Positions 34,881 to 43,396 of a stretch of DNA of 62,302 bases are shown piece after piece. A model generated the notes under the pieces. That model worked only from the letters and a program-made list of their open reading frames with translations. It was not told where the DNA came from and did not search any database. Where the stretch lies: NCBI GenBank assembly GCA_947176065.1, contig CAMWPB010000020.1, positions 1-62,302 of the forward strand, given 5' to 3'. The first letter of the stretch is position 1; every line of letters starts with the position of its first letter. Made by a program: the position numbers and the translations under genes. The DNA comes from an uncultured Lachnospiraceae bacterium (GTDB taxonomy: Bacteria > Bacillota > Clostridia > Lachnospirales > Lachnospiraceae).

Positions 34881-34915
34881 GGCCGGAAAAGACCGCGCTC
34901 CGGGAAGAGGTATCC

Positions 34916-36154
34916 ATGGAAATTTTATTCTACCGTTACAACAGCATATGTGAGCCGGACATCCTGCAGGCTTTCACGAATTTCGGCATTACCGTACACA
35001 CGGAAGATCTGGAAATGCACAACAAACAGGTTTCTCCCCGGGAATGTGCCGAAAAGGTGTCGGGCTGGATTCTGGAGCATCCCCTCGCCTTTGTGTTCAG
35101 TATCAATTTTTTTCCGGCAGTTTCCTATACCTGTGAGAAATGGAAGGTACCCTATGTCTGCTGGAGCGTGGATTCCCCGGTGCCCGAACTGTTTTCAAAT
35201 GCTCTGAAAAACACATACAACCGTATTTTTTTGTTCGATCAGGCGCAGTACAACTTCTTTTCCCCAGTCAATCCGGACTGTATTTACCATCTGCCTCTGG
35301 CCACAAACGTAAAACGCTGGGAACAGGTCATACTCGGCATGACGGAGGACGATTACGCCGCCTACGGCGCAGACGTATCCTTTGTGGGTTCACTGTACAC
35401 AGAAAAATGCAGATACGACACGCTGCTGCCGGCTTCACCGGATGCCTCTTCCCTTGGAATGAAGAACACTTCCTCCGCCGGACTGCTCTCTCCACACGCC
35501 CGCGGCTTTGTGGACGGTCTGATGGAAGCCCAGCTTCAGGTTTTCGGCTGCAATTTTATCCCCGAAAGCCTGACGGAAGAAGTGATCCGCGAGATTGCGA
35601 AAGCCGATCCCGGCTTTTATCAAAGCGACGACGTTTACGCAGACATGTCCCGCTACCTTGTGGCGCATCAGTATATCGGCATGAAGCTTGCCGCCGTGGA
35701 ACGGGAGCGCACCTTAAACCGCCTCTCCGAACACTTTGACGTCACCCTCTACACCAGAAGCGACGCCTCCCGCCTCCCGAAAGTACGCTGTAAGGGCGGC
35801 GTAAGCACCCTGACCGAGATGCCGAAGGTTTTTCAGGCAAGCAGAATCAACTTAAACATAACCATGCGTCCCATCGAAACGGGCCTTTCCCTGCGGATCT
35901 GGGATATTCTCGGCTGCGGCGGTTTCCTTCTCACCAACTATCAGGCTGAAATCCCCGATTATTTCGAGATCGGACACGACTTGGAAGCTTATGAATCCGT
36001 GGAGGAGTTGGAACACAAAATCCGCTACTATCTGTCCCATGAGGAGGAGCGGGTGGAGATCGCGATCAACGGGTATGAGAAAGTGGCGAAATACCACACG
36101 TACGAAACCAGACTTGCCCAAATGATAAAGATACTTACCGATACGATAAACTGA
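34916..36154 (+). CDS. CgeB-like glycosyltransferase, copy 2
   Basis: A 412-residue paralogue of the product of 19419-20558: 'MEILFYRYNSICEPDILQAF' N-terminus, 'VFSINFFPAVSYTCEKWKVPYVCWSVDSP' (matching 'FSFNYFPLVSNVCKREDLPY' of copy 1), 'GADVSFVGSLYTEK', and the C-terminal signature 'WDILGCGGFLLTNYQAEIPD' with a closing helix 'YYLSHEEERVEIAINGYEKV'. About 35-40% identical to copy 1 by eye and longer by an insertion near residues 170-190. It ends an operon with the GT4 gene and the unknown gene and is followed by a terminator hairpin before the convergent csrA. Confidence 0.85.
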   Translation: MEILFYRYNSICEPDILQAFTNFGITVHTEDLEMHNKQVSPRECAEKVSGWILEHPLAFVFSINFFPAVSYTCEKWKVPYVCWSVDSPVPELFSNALKNTYNRIFLFDQAQYNFFSPVNPDCIYHLPLATNVKRWEQVILGMTEDDYAAYGADVSFVGSLYTEKCRYDTLLPASPDASSLGMKNTSSAGLLSPHARGFVDGLMEAQLQVFGCNFIPESLTEEVIREIAKADPGFYQSDDVYADMSRYLVAHQYIGMKLAAVERERTLNRLSEHFDVTLYTRSDASRLPKVRCKGGVSTLTEMPKVFQASRINLNITMRPIETGLSLRIWDILGCGGFLLTNYQAEIPDYFEIGHDLEAYESVEELEHKIRYYLSHEEERVEIAINGYEKVAKYHTYETRLAQMIKILTDTIN

Positions 36155-36162
36155 CAACAACA

Positions 36163-36200
36163 AGAGCGCGGCAACGAAGATCATCCCCGTCCCGCGCTCT
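36163..36200 (+). terminator. Terminator after the second CgeB-like gene
   Basis: A 9-bp GC-rich stem (36163-36171 with 36192-36200) followed by a pyrimidine run with several T on the plus strand, only 8 nt after the stop codon. It also lies just beyond the convergent csrA stop. Confidence 0.7.
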
Positions 36201-36207
36201 CTTTCTC

Positions 36208-36426
36208 TTATCCTAACAAATTCTTCAGCGCCTCCATGCCGTCCACATCTCCGGCCTCCTTATTCGCGCTCTGAATCTGCACATATACTTCCTTCCTATA
36301 CACAGGCACTTCTCTCGGTGCGCTAATGCCAAGCTTTACCTGTTCTCCTTTGATCTCAAGAACCGTGATCTCCACATTGTTGTTGATCACAAGCGCTTCA
36401 TTCTTCTTTCTGGATAAAGCTAACAT
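36208..36426 (-). CDS. csrA: Carbon storage regulator CsrA
   Basis: A 72-residue RNA-binding protein with the canonical beta-strand core 'MLALSRKKNEALVINNNVEI' and 'ISAPREVPVYRKEVY'; the Arg in 'APREV' is the RNA-contacting residue. In flagellated Firmicutes it represses flagellin translation by binding GGA hairpins in the leader. The ATG directly follows the fliW stop codon, so the two are translationally coupled, which fits the CsrA-FliW-flagellin switch. The candidate target hairpin is in the flagellin leader at 28497-28512. Confidence 0.97.
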   Translation of the reverse strand: MLALSRKKNEALVINNNVEITVLEIKGEQVKLGISAPREVPVYRKEVYVQIQSANKEAGDVDGMEALKNLLG

Positions 36427-36888
36427 TTACTCACCCGCCTTCTCTTTATTCGCATTTAATATATCATAGATAGGGAATTTAACCAGATACTCGTCTCCTT
36501 CCACGATCACCTGTGTCGCCAGCCTCTGCGCCGCATTGATTACGATGGGCCCCTTCAAATTCACGGTCATTTTCTTAATGTCCTTGGGCACCGTCACCGT
36601 CACCATCACCAGAAGCTCATCCGGCTGCAGCTCGCCTATGTTGTTAAGAAGCTCATCATCTACCTCCGGGTTATAGTCGGGCCGAACAATCAACGGGTCC
36701 ATCACCGGCATGGCGAACGCAGGCTCCTGCAGGGACTGCAGCCAGTGAATCGTATCCGTACCCTTCTCCTCATCATGTATCAGCGCAAAGTCCTGCAAAT
36801 CCGGAAACCCAATGATTCCGCTGGGGAAATGTATGATCTTCTCATCATCAATCGTAATCTCTCCAAATACCCTCGTCGTTATCTGCAT
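36427..36888 (-). CDS. fliW: CsrA antagonist FliW
   Basis: A 153-residue flagellar assembly factor beginning 'MQITTRVFGEITIDDEKIIH' and with the family core 'GIIGFPDLQDFALI'. FliW binds CsrA allosterically and is sequestered by flagellin. A longer frame to 36981 gives an N-terminus 'MSKRKQRSCGFANVARR', but those codons come from a palindromic repeat and the ATG at 36888 is the one with a ribosome site (AGGACAAAGG). The gene is directly followed by csrA. Confidence 0.95.
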   Translation of the reverse strand: MQITTRVFGEITIDDEKIIHFPSGIIGFPDLQDFALIHDEEKGTDTIHWLQSLQEPAFAMPVMDPLIVRPDYNPEVDDELLNNIGELQPDELLVMVTVTVPKDIKKMTVNLKGPIVINAAQRLATQVIVEGDEYLVKFPIYDILNANKEKAGE

Positions 36889-36930
36889 ACCTTTGTCCTT
36901 TCTATCACAGCCTTCCTTTTGAACTGTACT

Positions 36931-36981
36931 CCGCCGTGCTACATTCGCAAAACCGCAGCTTCGCTGCTTCCTTTTGCTCAT
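36931..36981 (-). repeat. Palindromic repeat before fliW, copy B
   Basis: On the minus strand this reads ATGAGCAAAAG, then a hairpin with GCAGC/GCTGC arms and a GAA loop, then GGTTTTGCGAATG. It matches 38754-38802 at about 85-90% over 50 bp and shares its tail with 16989-17015. Its first bases overlap the flgL stop codon. Confidence 0.75.
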
Positions 36982-38723
36982 CAGATATAGTTCATCAGGT
37001 TTGTCTGCATGATTTTTCCTGTGGCCATAAGCGCCGCGCTGTAGGTCAGCTCGGAGGCTGTCAGTTCTACCGCTACCTCCGTGATATCAATGCCCTCATT
37101 GTCCTGCTGCAGCTCCTTAAAGGTCGTCTTCTGGTTCGTCAGTCTGGTGGAAATCAGATCCAGACGGCTTCTTCTTGTAGCGCAGTCTGTCATGGCTACT
37201 CTGGAGTCATCCATATATTTCTGATATTTTGTAATCTGATTTTCAAACTTGGTGTGCACATTTTCGCGGATATATGTCTTCGCCTTCTCCACACCTTGCA
37301 GACGCAGAGTCAGATCCTTATATTCGTCGCTGTCCTCCGCGTAATCTTTCAGCTTCTTCGTCAAATCCGCTTCCAAAGTCTCGATATCCTCAAGCTGCTT
37401 GAGATAATGCTCGAAGTCATCCATATCCCTCTGCACATTGTGGGTGAAAACCTCATCCGCGCGGGTGTTCACCTGAATCTGCTGGTTGTACCCCACATCA
37501 TAGTAGATATCCTGATTCCTTCCCTCTTCGCGCTGGGTGTTGTAAGCGGTCTTTCGCAGATCCGGCGTATCACCCGGAGCCGCCATATTCTTGGTCTCAA
37601 TGCATTTGAAATAATGTACCGGATTGATATCGCCGTTCTTCCAGTCTGACTTGTCATAGTTTACCTGAAAACCAGTGGCACTCGCATTAAAAGCCGCCTC
37701 GTTGAAATTCTTATCGTAAAAATCTTTGGCAAATACCATCTCCCCGCTGGTGGGAATGTAAGCAATTCCGGTACAGGTACCGTTTGCAATCGCCTTGTAT
37801 GCCTCCTCCTGATCCGCAAACTCCATCACCTGCGGAGCCTGGGCAACAGGATTCCCTGCCGCGTCCACTGCCGTGACGTTCACGATCGGATTACCTGCCG
37901 CGTCCTTCTGCACAACACCGTTCGCATCCGTCTGTGCTTTGGCCGTCACCTCCGTGCCGTCCGGCATTGTGAACGTAAGTGCCCTTCCAGCCGATACCGT
38001 ATTGCCATTCTCATCCGTCTTCTCCGTCCCCAGCGAATCCAGATTATTGTAGGAAATGCGGAAGCTGTACATCGTTGTATTGACAACATTCTGCTGATAG
38101 GAATTTTCATCGGTTATGCCGGGCGCAGTCGCCGGCCCGGTTCCTGCCGGATTGCCGTTGAGATTCTCACGCAGCTTATCATAATCCGTATAATTGATCC
38201 TCTTGATATCCTGAAAGCCGAATTTCTCGTCAATATTAAAGGAAACCGGATGATCCTTCATCTCCTTCATGTCCTCCTCAGTGAAGGTCACCGGAAGATC
38301 CGTCCTGTAGCCGGAGAAGACATAACGGCCCGCATAGTCCACATTGGCGCAGGAATAAAACTCCGCCGTGAGCTGTTTCATCTGTGACATGAGAATCCGC
38401 AGATCATCCGCCGTCTCATATTTATCCGCCGAGGTCGTAGCCTGCCTGTAAAGGTCATTCAGCACCTCATCCACCGTATCCATAGCATCCGCCGTCAGGG
38501 CAAGCCACTGATCCGCATCCTTCGCATTCCTGTCATTATACTGGGTAACCGTGGTCACGTTGCTCCGCAGACGAAGCGCCCTGATCGCCACCACCGGATC
38601 ATCGGAAGGACGCACGATCTTGCTCTGGGTGGTCATCTGGTTGGTGAGCTTATCCTGTAATATCTTATTCTGGTTGATGTTATATGCGGAATTGTTCCGC
38701 ATAATTTTATTGGTCATTCTCAT
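36981..38723 (-). CDS. flgL: Hook-filament junction protein FlgL
   Basis: A 580-residue junction protein with a flagellin-like N-terminus ('MRMTNKIMRNNSAYNINQNK', 'PSDDPVVAIRALRLRSNVT') and a C-terminus ending 'ELTYSAALMATGKIMQTNLMNYI'. Typical FlgL is near 300 residues; here the central domain is expanded by about 280 residues, rich in Asn, Asp and Thr, including two copies of an 'AAGNP' motif near residues 270-295. The start at 38723 follows GAGGG. Its stop codon overlaps a palindromic repeat that separates it from fliW. Confidence 0.92.
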   Translation of the reverse strand: MRMTNKIMRNNSAYNINQNKILQDKLTNQMTTQSKIVRPSDDPVVAIRALRLRSNVTTVTQYNDRNAKDADQWLALTADAMDTVDEVLNDLYRQATTSADKYETADDLRILMSQMKQLTAEFYSCANVDYAGRYVFSGYRTDLPVTFTEEDMKEMKDHPVSFNIDEKFGFQDIKRINYTDYDKLRENLNGNPAGTGPATAPGITDENSYQQNVVNTTMYSFRISYNNLDSLGTEKTDENGNTVSAGRALTFTMPDGTEVTAKAQTDANGVVQKDAAGNPIVNVTAVDAAGNPVAQAPQVMEFADQEEAYKAIANGTCTGIAYIPTSGEMVFAKDFYDKNFNEAAFNASATGFQVNYDKSDWKNGDINPVHYFKCIETKNMAAPGDTPDLRKTAYNTQREEGRNQDIYYDVGYNQQIQVNTRADEVFTHNVQRDMDDFEHYLKQLEDIETLEADLTKKLKDYAEDSDEYKDLTLRLQGVEKAKTYIRENVHTKFENQITKYQKYMDDSRVAMTDCATRRSRLDLISTRLTNQKTTFKELQQDNEGIDITEVAVELTASELTYSAALMATGKIMQTNLMNYI

Positions 38724-38753
38724 AGATTACAGCCCTCTTTCTATAATTGTTCA

Positions 38754-38885
38754 CCGCCGTGCCATTCGCAAAATCGCATCTTCGATGCTTTCTTTTGCTC
38801 ATGTCGGGCTTTCGCCCTATAGCGCCATTTCGAAACATTCTGTCGTAAGCAAGCTTACACAGTCTGTTTCTCATGGCTCTGCATG
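38754..38885 (-). repeat. Palindromic repeat between flgK2 and flgL, copy A
   Basis: On the minus strand: a hairpin with GTAAGC/GCTTAC arms (near 38844-38858), a GAAA-capped GGGC/GCCC hairpin (near 38806-38818), ATGAGCAAAAG, a GAA-capped GCATC/GATGC hairpin and ATTTTGCGAATGGC. The second half (38754-38802) is the same repeat as 36931-36981. It occupies most of the gap between the second flgK and flgL. Confidence 0.7.
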
Positions 38886-38893
38886 ACTCAATG

Positions 38894-40795
38894 CTATACG
38901 CCAGTCTGTAATATCAGTCTGTCGTACACTTCCGTCAGCACGTTAATCATCTTGGACGCCAGTGTATATGCGTTCTCATATTTTACCAGATTCATGGCCT
39001 CTTCATCCTCGTCAACGCCGGAGATGGAGGTTCTCTGGTTGTCGATATTCGTCTCCAGACTGAAATAGGTTGCATAGAAAGTTTCCGCATTGCTGGCGTT
39101 TAAGGTCGCATCCGACAGTACGCACTCCAGGAAACCGCCCGCGTCCCTGCCGCGGAAGCTGAACTGGTTCGTGTCGGTCAGCATGGAAATGACTGCCCAC
39201 ACCTGATCGCACTGCTCCTGTCCCTCGATTTCATCCACCCCGTCGCCCGGCGGTGTTGTATCCGGTGTTGTACCGACGCCGCTGTCCTTGTCAATATCCT
39301 TTCTGGTTCCCAGAAGGTCAGGATTCTTCACCACCGCGTCAAGAAGGGTTACATTGCCCGCCGTGATATTATAATAACCGGTATTTTCCCCATTCGGCGC
39401 GGACTTATCCAGCTCGCTCTGCTTATACTGCCCATCCTGTCTGACATAATCCGCAGTAAAGAGAATATCCGCTTTCTTCGGCGGGTCCTCCGCTGTCAGG
39501 CCCTCCTTGAAAATGTCGTTTACCTTTTTCGTAAACTCACGCACCCACTCGTTCATCTGTTTCATATAATAGGGCACGCCCTGATAATTAATCTCACCGC
39601 CAATGGAAACCTCCGTCCAGGTCTTTTCCTGCGTCAGGGGCATGTCGCTCTTGTTATTGTCAATGGTAAACGTATATTCACCGTCACCGTTATATACCCA
39701 GCCCGTATAATAATAGAGCTGATTTCCGATATTGATGACACCGCCCGTGTCTGAGAGATTACACTTCGACATATCCTGTAAATGAGCCTCTGTCGTCTTG
39801 ATCGTCACAGTGGAAATGCTCTTATGGAAAGCCACGTTGGTAGCCGTCCCCTTGAAATACTCGCCGTTGTTTCCGTCGCGCATCTCAATCAGTCCGCGGA
39901 GCTCGCCGCCCATGGAAGCATTGTAAAGGCTGAATTCTATCCCGTCGCTCCACATGATATCATAAAGGCCGTCCACATCGGACTGGTTTACCTTCTCCTC
40001 ATCCGTACGGGAAACGCAGACCAGCGTTCTGTAGTTATCCATATCCACCAGCGTCTGCCCGCCGGCAATCTTTACCATATATCTGTGCGCCGCCGTCGGG
40101 TTGCCCTCCTGATCCAGAATTGGCAGCTCCTTGGTCTCTACGTCCACAATCGCGGAGAGTTCGTCGATTAGCATATCTCTCTTATCCCGCAGCTCGTTTG
40201 CCACGCTGCCCGTCAGCTCTATGGTATTGATCTGCTTGTTGACCGTGGCAATATCCTGCGCAATGGAATTGATCTGATCCGCCCGGATTTTAATCTCGTC
40301 GTTTACATCCGACTGTAGATCCCTGAGATCCCCGTACAGGTTATTGAAATAATCCGTCAGCGCCTTCGCCGCGCCTAAAAACTCTGCCTTCACGTCGGTG
40401 CTGCTGGCATTTTTCGTAATTTCCTGAAGAGTCACGCCGATCTGGTTAAAAAGTGTCTTAAAACCTGTCTTATTGTCGTCCTTCAGGTACTCCTGAATCA
40501 TATTACAGTAATAGAGCTTCGCGTCGTACTCGCCGAGCTTCGTCTCATTGTCCCAGTATTTATGATCGTAGAAAAGATCCCGCACCCGCTCGATCGCCAG
40601 CGTCTCCACGCCCGCGCCCGCACAGCCGTATGTGGCAAAGACACGCAATGCGTTAGCCGCCTCCGTCTTCACTTCCTGCCTGCTGTAGCCCGCAGTCTGC
40701 ACGTTACTGATATTATTACCTGTGGTATTCAGCGCGGCATTGGCCGCCCGAAGCCCTGATGATGCGATTGTCAGTCCAAAAAATGTAGATGCCAT
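38894..40795 (-). CDS. flgK: Hook-associated protein FlgK, copy 2
   Basis: A 633-residue hook-filament junction protein. The N-terminus 'SGLRAANAALNTTGNNISN' and 'GYSRQEV' are canonical; the C-terminus 'LVKYENAYTLASKMINVLTE' matches the D0 helix. It has a Cys at 'YGCAGAGVETLAIERVRDLF' and an Asn/Asp-rich central domain differing strongly from copy 1. GAGGTAATC precedes the ATG. It lies 27 nt after copy 1; one may form the junction and the other be a variant for an altered hook or filament. Confidence 0.92.
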   Translation of the reverse strand: MASTFFGLTIASSGLRAANAALNTTGNNISNVQTAGYSRQEVKTEAANALRVFATYGCAGAGVETLAIERVRDLFYDHKYWDNETKLGEYDAKLYYCNMIQEYLKDDNKTGFKTLFNQIGVTLQEITKNASSTDVKAEFLGAAKALTDYFNNLYGDLRDLQSDVNDEIKIRADQINSIAQDIATVNKQINTIELTGSVANELRDKRDMLIDELSAIVDVETKELPILDQEGNPTAAHRYMVKIAGGQTLVDMDNYRTLVCVSRTDEEKVNQSDVDGLYDIMWSDGIEFSLYNASMGGELRGLIEMRDGNNGEYFKGTATNVAFHKSISTVTIKTTEAHLQDMSKCNLSDTGGVINIGNQLYYYTGWVYNGDGEYTFTIDNNKSDMPLTQEKTWTEVSIGGEINYQGVPYYMKQMNEWVREFTKKVNDIFKEGLTAEDPPKKADILFTADYVRQDGQYKQSELDKSAPNGENTGYYNITAGNVTLLDAVVKNPDLLGTRKDIDKDSGVGTTPDTTPPGDGVDEIEGQEQCDQVWAVISMLTDTNQFSFRGRDAGGFLECVLSDATLNASNAETFYATYFSLETNIDNQRTSISGVDEDEEAMNLVKYENAYTLASKMINVLTEVYDRLILQTGV

Positions 40796-40822
40796 ATGAT
40801 TACCTCTTCTTAATTTAGCCGG

Positions 40823-42490
40823 TTAACGTCCCAACGTGGAAAGCAGATGATCCATCATCTCGCTGATTACATTGATATATCTGCTGGATGCATTGTATGC
40901 GTTCTGGTACATAATCATATTGGTCAGCTCCTCGTCGGAGGACACGCCCACGATCTGTTCCCTCGCATACAGCAAAGCGTCCGTAGCCACATTCTGGTTA
41001 TCCTGCACTGCCCGGAATACCGATCCGGTATTCGCGATCTGGGATACCAGATTTTTATAGTAATCCTGAAAGGAGAGCGGCGTCTGTACGTTGGGATTCA
41101 GCGTGTAAATCGCCTCCTCGAAAGCCTTCTTCAAAGCCTCCATCGTCTCGTTATCCTCGGAATGCTCATCCAGACGGAATGTCAACAGCGAAGGATTCTG
41201 GCGGATTTCCTGATTAATCTGGATATTCCGCACCGTCCACCCCGTCTCCGGTTTGCCGTCTTCCGCGACCATAAGCTGAAACAACTGATAAGGATCGCCG
41301 TTCTCATCCCGCAGATAATCGGAACCGGGATTGAGATCCGTCGCTCTGTTCGCCGCATCCTCAAGAACCGAATTAATCTTAGTGGTGATGATATGCACGA
41401 GCTTATCAAATTCCGCCTGCACATTCATCACAATGGAATCTTTCACATGCCTGTTGTACCAGTTCGCCTCATACTCCCCGTCCGGGTTAATATTGTCAAG
41501 CTCACTGTGGGTAGCCCTGTGGTCGCCTCTTGCCAGAAGCATTCCCTTAAGGGAACCGATATCCGTATTAAACTGTGAGGAGATCTCCTGCGTCAGGTCA
41601 AAAACCTCCGCCCCCTCTATATTTTCTTTGGAAACGATGGGATCACCGTTCGCGTCAAATTTATCGAAATGCGCAAGCATCTTCCAGTAGGGTGTATAAA
41701 AGCCGGTCTGCGGGTCCTGATAAAGACACATTTCATTCACCAGACTGCCCTTCACCAGATCTACCTGCTCAAAGCGGACGCTCACATAACCGACGGTGTC
41801 TTCGGAATAAGTGATACTGCCAAGCTTGGCCAACTCGTCCAGAAGATAATTTCTGCGGTCACGCAGGTCATTCGCATGCTCCGGGCCGCCCTCGACTCTC
41901 ACAATCGCCTTATTCAGCGCTTCTATCTCCTGTGCGTATTTATTGATCAGGTCAACGTCCGTCTTAACCTTCTTATTTATATTATCCTGATATTCGCAAA
42001 GGCTGTTGTACACCTTCTGCGCTTTCGTGAGAAATTCATAAGCTTTCGTCACGAACAGATTCTGGTTCACCGAAAGGGTCGGGTTCTTAGCCAGCTCCTG
42101 TACCGCAGCCCAAAGCCCATCCTCGCCGGAAAGCGCCTCGGAAAACTCGTGTCCCTCGTTGGATTCTCCCAGAATATACTCTATTTCTTCTAAAGTCGCC
42201 GCTGAAATATCATAGAAAGACTGCCGCCCCGACTCGCGGCGGTAGTTTCTGTCCAGTATGGCGTCTCTTTCCTGTCTTGTTCGGGTATAATTGACACCTA
42301 GACCTGTCTGTATCCAGTTTCTGGCAGTGTCTCTGGAGTGCGTGACATAATTTCTCGTACCCTGCTGCACCTGCTGTCTGGTATACCCCTGGGTGTCTAA
42401 GTTAGACATGTTATGCGCCGTGGTATTAAGCGCATTGTTTGATGTTTGTAATCCTGATACGCCTATATAAAGGCTTCCAAATAATGACAT
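40823..42490 (-). CDS. flgK: Hook-associated protein FlgK, copy 1
   Basis: A 555-residue FlgK with 'YIGVSGLQTSNNALNTTAHNMSN', 'GYTRQQVQQG' and the C-terminal 'MIMYQNAYNASSRYINVISEMMDHLLSTLG'. The internal 'ALSGEDGLWAAVQELAKNPT' fits the FlgK family. Length is typical. It follows flgN by 20 nt and precedes the second flgK. This copy is closer to classic FlgK, judging by length and the 'DGLWAAVQELAKNP' stretch. Confidence 0.93.
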   Translation of the reverse strand: MSLFGSLYIGVSGLQTSNNALNTTAHNMSNLDTQGYTRQQVQQGTRNYVTHSRDTARNWIQTGLGVNYTRTRQERDAILDRNYRRESGRQSFYDISAATLEEIEYILGESNEGHEFSEALSGEDGLWAAVQELAKNPTLSVNQNLFVTKAYEFLTKAQKVYNSLCEYQDNINKKVKTDVDLINKYAQEIEALNKAIVRVEGGPEHANDLRDRRNYLLDELAKLGSITYSEDTVGYVSVRFEQVDLVKGSLVNEMCLYQDPQTGFYTPYWKMLAHFDKFDANGDPIVSKENIEGAEVFDLTQEISSQFNTDIGSLKGMLLARGDHRATHSELDNINPDGEYEANWYNRHVKDSIVMNVQAEFDKLVHIITTKINSVLEDAANRATDLNPGSDYLRDENGDPYQLFQLMVAEDGKPETGWTVRNIQINQEIRQNPSLLTFRLDEHSEDNETMEALKKAFEEAIYTLNPNVQTPLSFQDYYKNLVSQIANTGSVFRAVQDNQNVATDALLYAREQIVGVSSDEELTNMIMYQNAYNASSRYINVISEMMDHLLSTLGR

Positions 42491-42510
42491 ATTCCACCGT
42501 CCTTAACAAT

Positions 42511-43029
42511 TTACTGCTTAGCGTCAAAAGCCTTATTGACTGTGCCGATCACATCACCGGTATTGCAGGCGCCCCTGTTATAATTTGCCGTCTCCGGCGC
42601 TTTATTCATGGACTGTAGAACCTGCATGTTAAACTGCACCATCTCCAATGCGCTCTCGATCAACTCCCTGTTCTGCTCGTTGACCCTTTTTACCGCCTGG
42701 ACATTCCTGCGCAGCTCGTCAAATACCGATGCCAGTTTCGCCTGTTCCTGAGGCCTGGCCGCCAGCATTTTAATCAAATCTGCAATCTTCAGCTTCGTAA
42801 CATCCTTGTTAAGTACGTTCGCAATATCATTAACAGCTTCATTTCTCTGGTTATCCAGATGATTGATTCTGCTTACGATGATTTGCTCCTCATCCGTGAT
42901 CTGGGCTAAAGCTTTTACATCGTCAGATACAATAACAGGTGTTTTCTTCATGGACAGCTCTAACAGATTCCTGTATTCCAGATTTTCGTTTTCCAAAACC
43001 TCGATCAAGGCTTCCATTAAGCTCGCCAC
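42511..43029 (-). CDS. flgN: FlgN flagellar export chaperone
   Basis: A 172-residue helical protein of the FlgN family: 'LMEALIEVLENENLEYRNLLELS' and 'INHLDNQRNEAVNDIANVL' are characteristic amphipathic helices, with a disordered C-terminal tail. FlgN keeps FlgK and FlgL soluble for export, and here it lies between flgM and both flgK genes. The frame starts with GTG at 43029 behind AAAGGTG; an ATG four codons later is an alternative. Confidence 0.88.
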   Translation of the reverse strand: MASLMEALIEVLENENLEYRNLLELSMKKTPVIVSDDVKALAQITDEEQIIVSRINHLDNQRNEAVNDIANVLNKDVTKLKIADLIKMLAARPQEQAKLASVFDELRRNVQAVKRVNEQNRELIESALEMVQFNMQVLQSMNKAPETANYNRGACNTGDVIGTVNKAFDAKQ

Positions 43030-43046
43030 GTCAGACCCACACCTTT

Positions 43047-43328
43047 CTAAAGACTCTCAATCTCCTCATACTGCTTCATCAGTTTCTCGGCAAAGCTCTC
43101 GCCGCTCACATGATAAGTGCCGTTCGCGATACTTGCTTTGATAGGAGCCGTCAGCTCGCTTCTAACATCCTCTGCCGCGGCAACCGCATTCTTGGCAATC
43201 TGAATATCCTTACCGATACTGGAGATCTGAATCTGGTCAGAATTCGCATTCTTAGCTGCATTTTGTGTCTTGGCCCTGCTTTTCGCGCCATAGACCTGCT
43301 GCACCTGTGTATAAGCTTCAATACGCAT
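43047..43328 (-). CDS. flgM: Anti-sigma-28 factor FlgM
   Basis: A 93-residue protein starting 'MRIEAYTQVQQVYG' at the ATG preceded by GGAGGAAGGAGG; the open frame 15 codons upstream has no ribosome site. The C-terminal half, 'IQISSIGKDIQIAKNAVAAA' to 'VSGESFAEKLMKQY', matches the sigma-28-binding FlgM domain. The N-terminal half is low complexity and probably unfolded, as expected for an exported anti-sigma factor. First gene of the flgM-flgN-flgK-flgK-flgL-fliW-csrA series, itself under sigma-28. Confidence 0.93.
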   Translation of the reverse strand: MRIEAYTQVQQVYGAKSRAKTQNAAKNANSDQIQISSIGKDIQIAKNAVAAAEDVRSELTAPIKASIANGTYHVSGESFAEKLMKQYEEIESL

Positions 43329-43396
43329 ACGAATTTCCTCCTTCCTCCCGAGGCTCCTCTCAAAAAAATTCACCTCTTCAATATCTTACACTATAA

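Noticed and set aside
36889..36981. Extended N-terminus of FliW
   Set aside because: The 31 extra codons derive from the palindromic repeat; the internal ATG at 36888 has the ribosome site and starts the conserved FliW N-terminus.
36931..38885. CRISPR array
   Set aside because: Repeats are only two, 1.8 kb apart, separated by a gene; no regular spacers and no cas genes.
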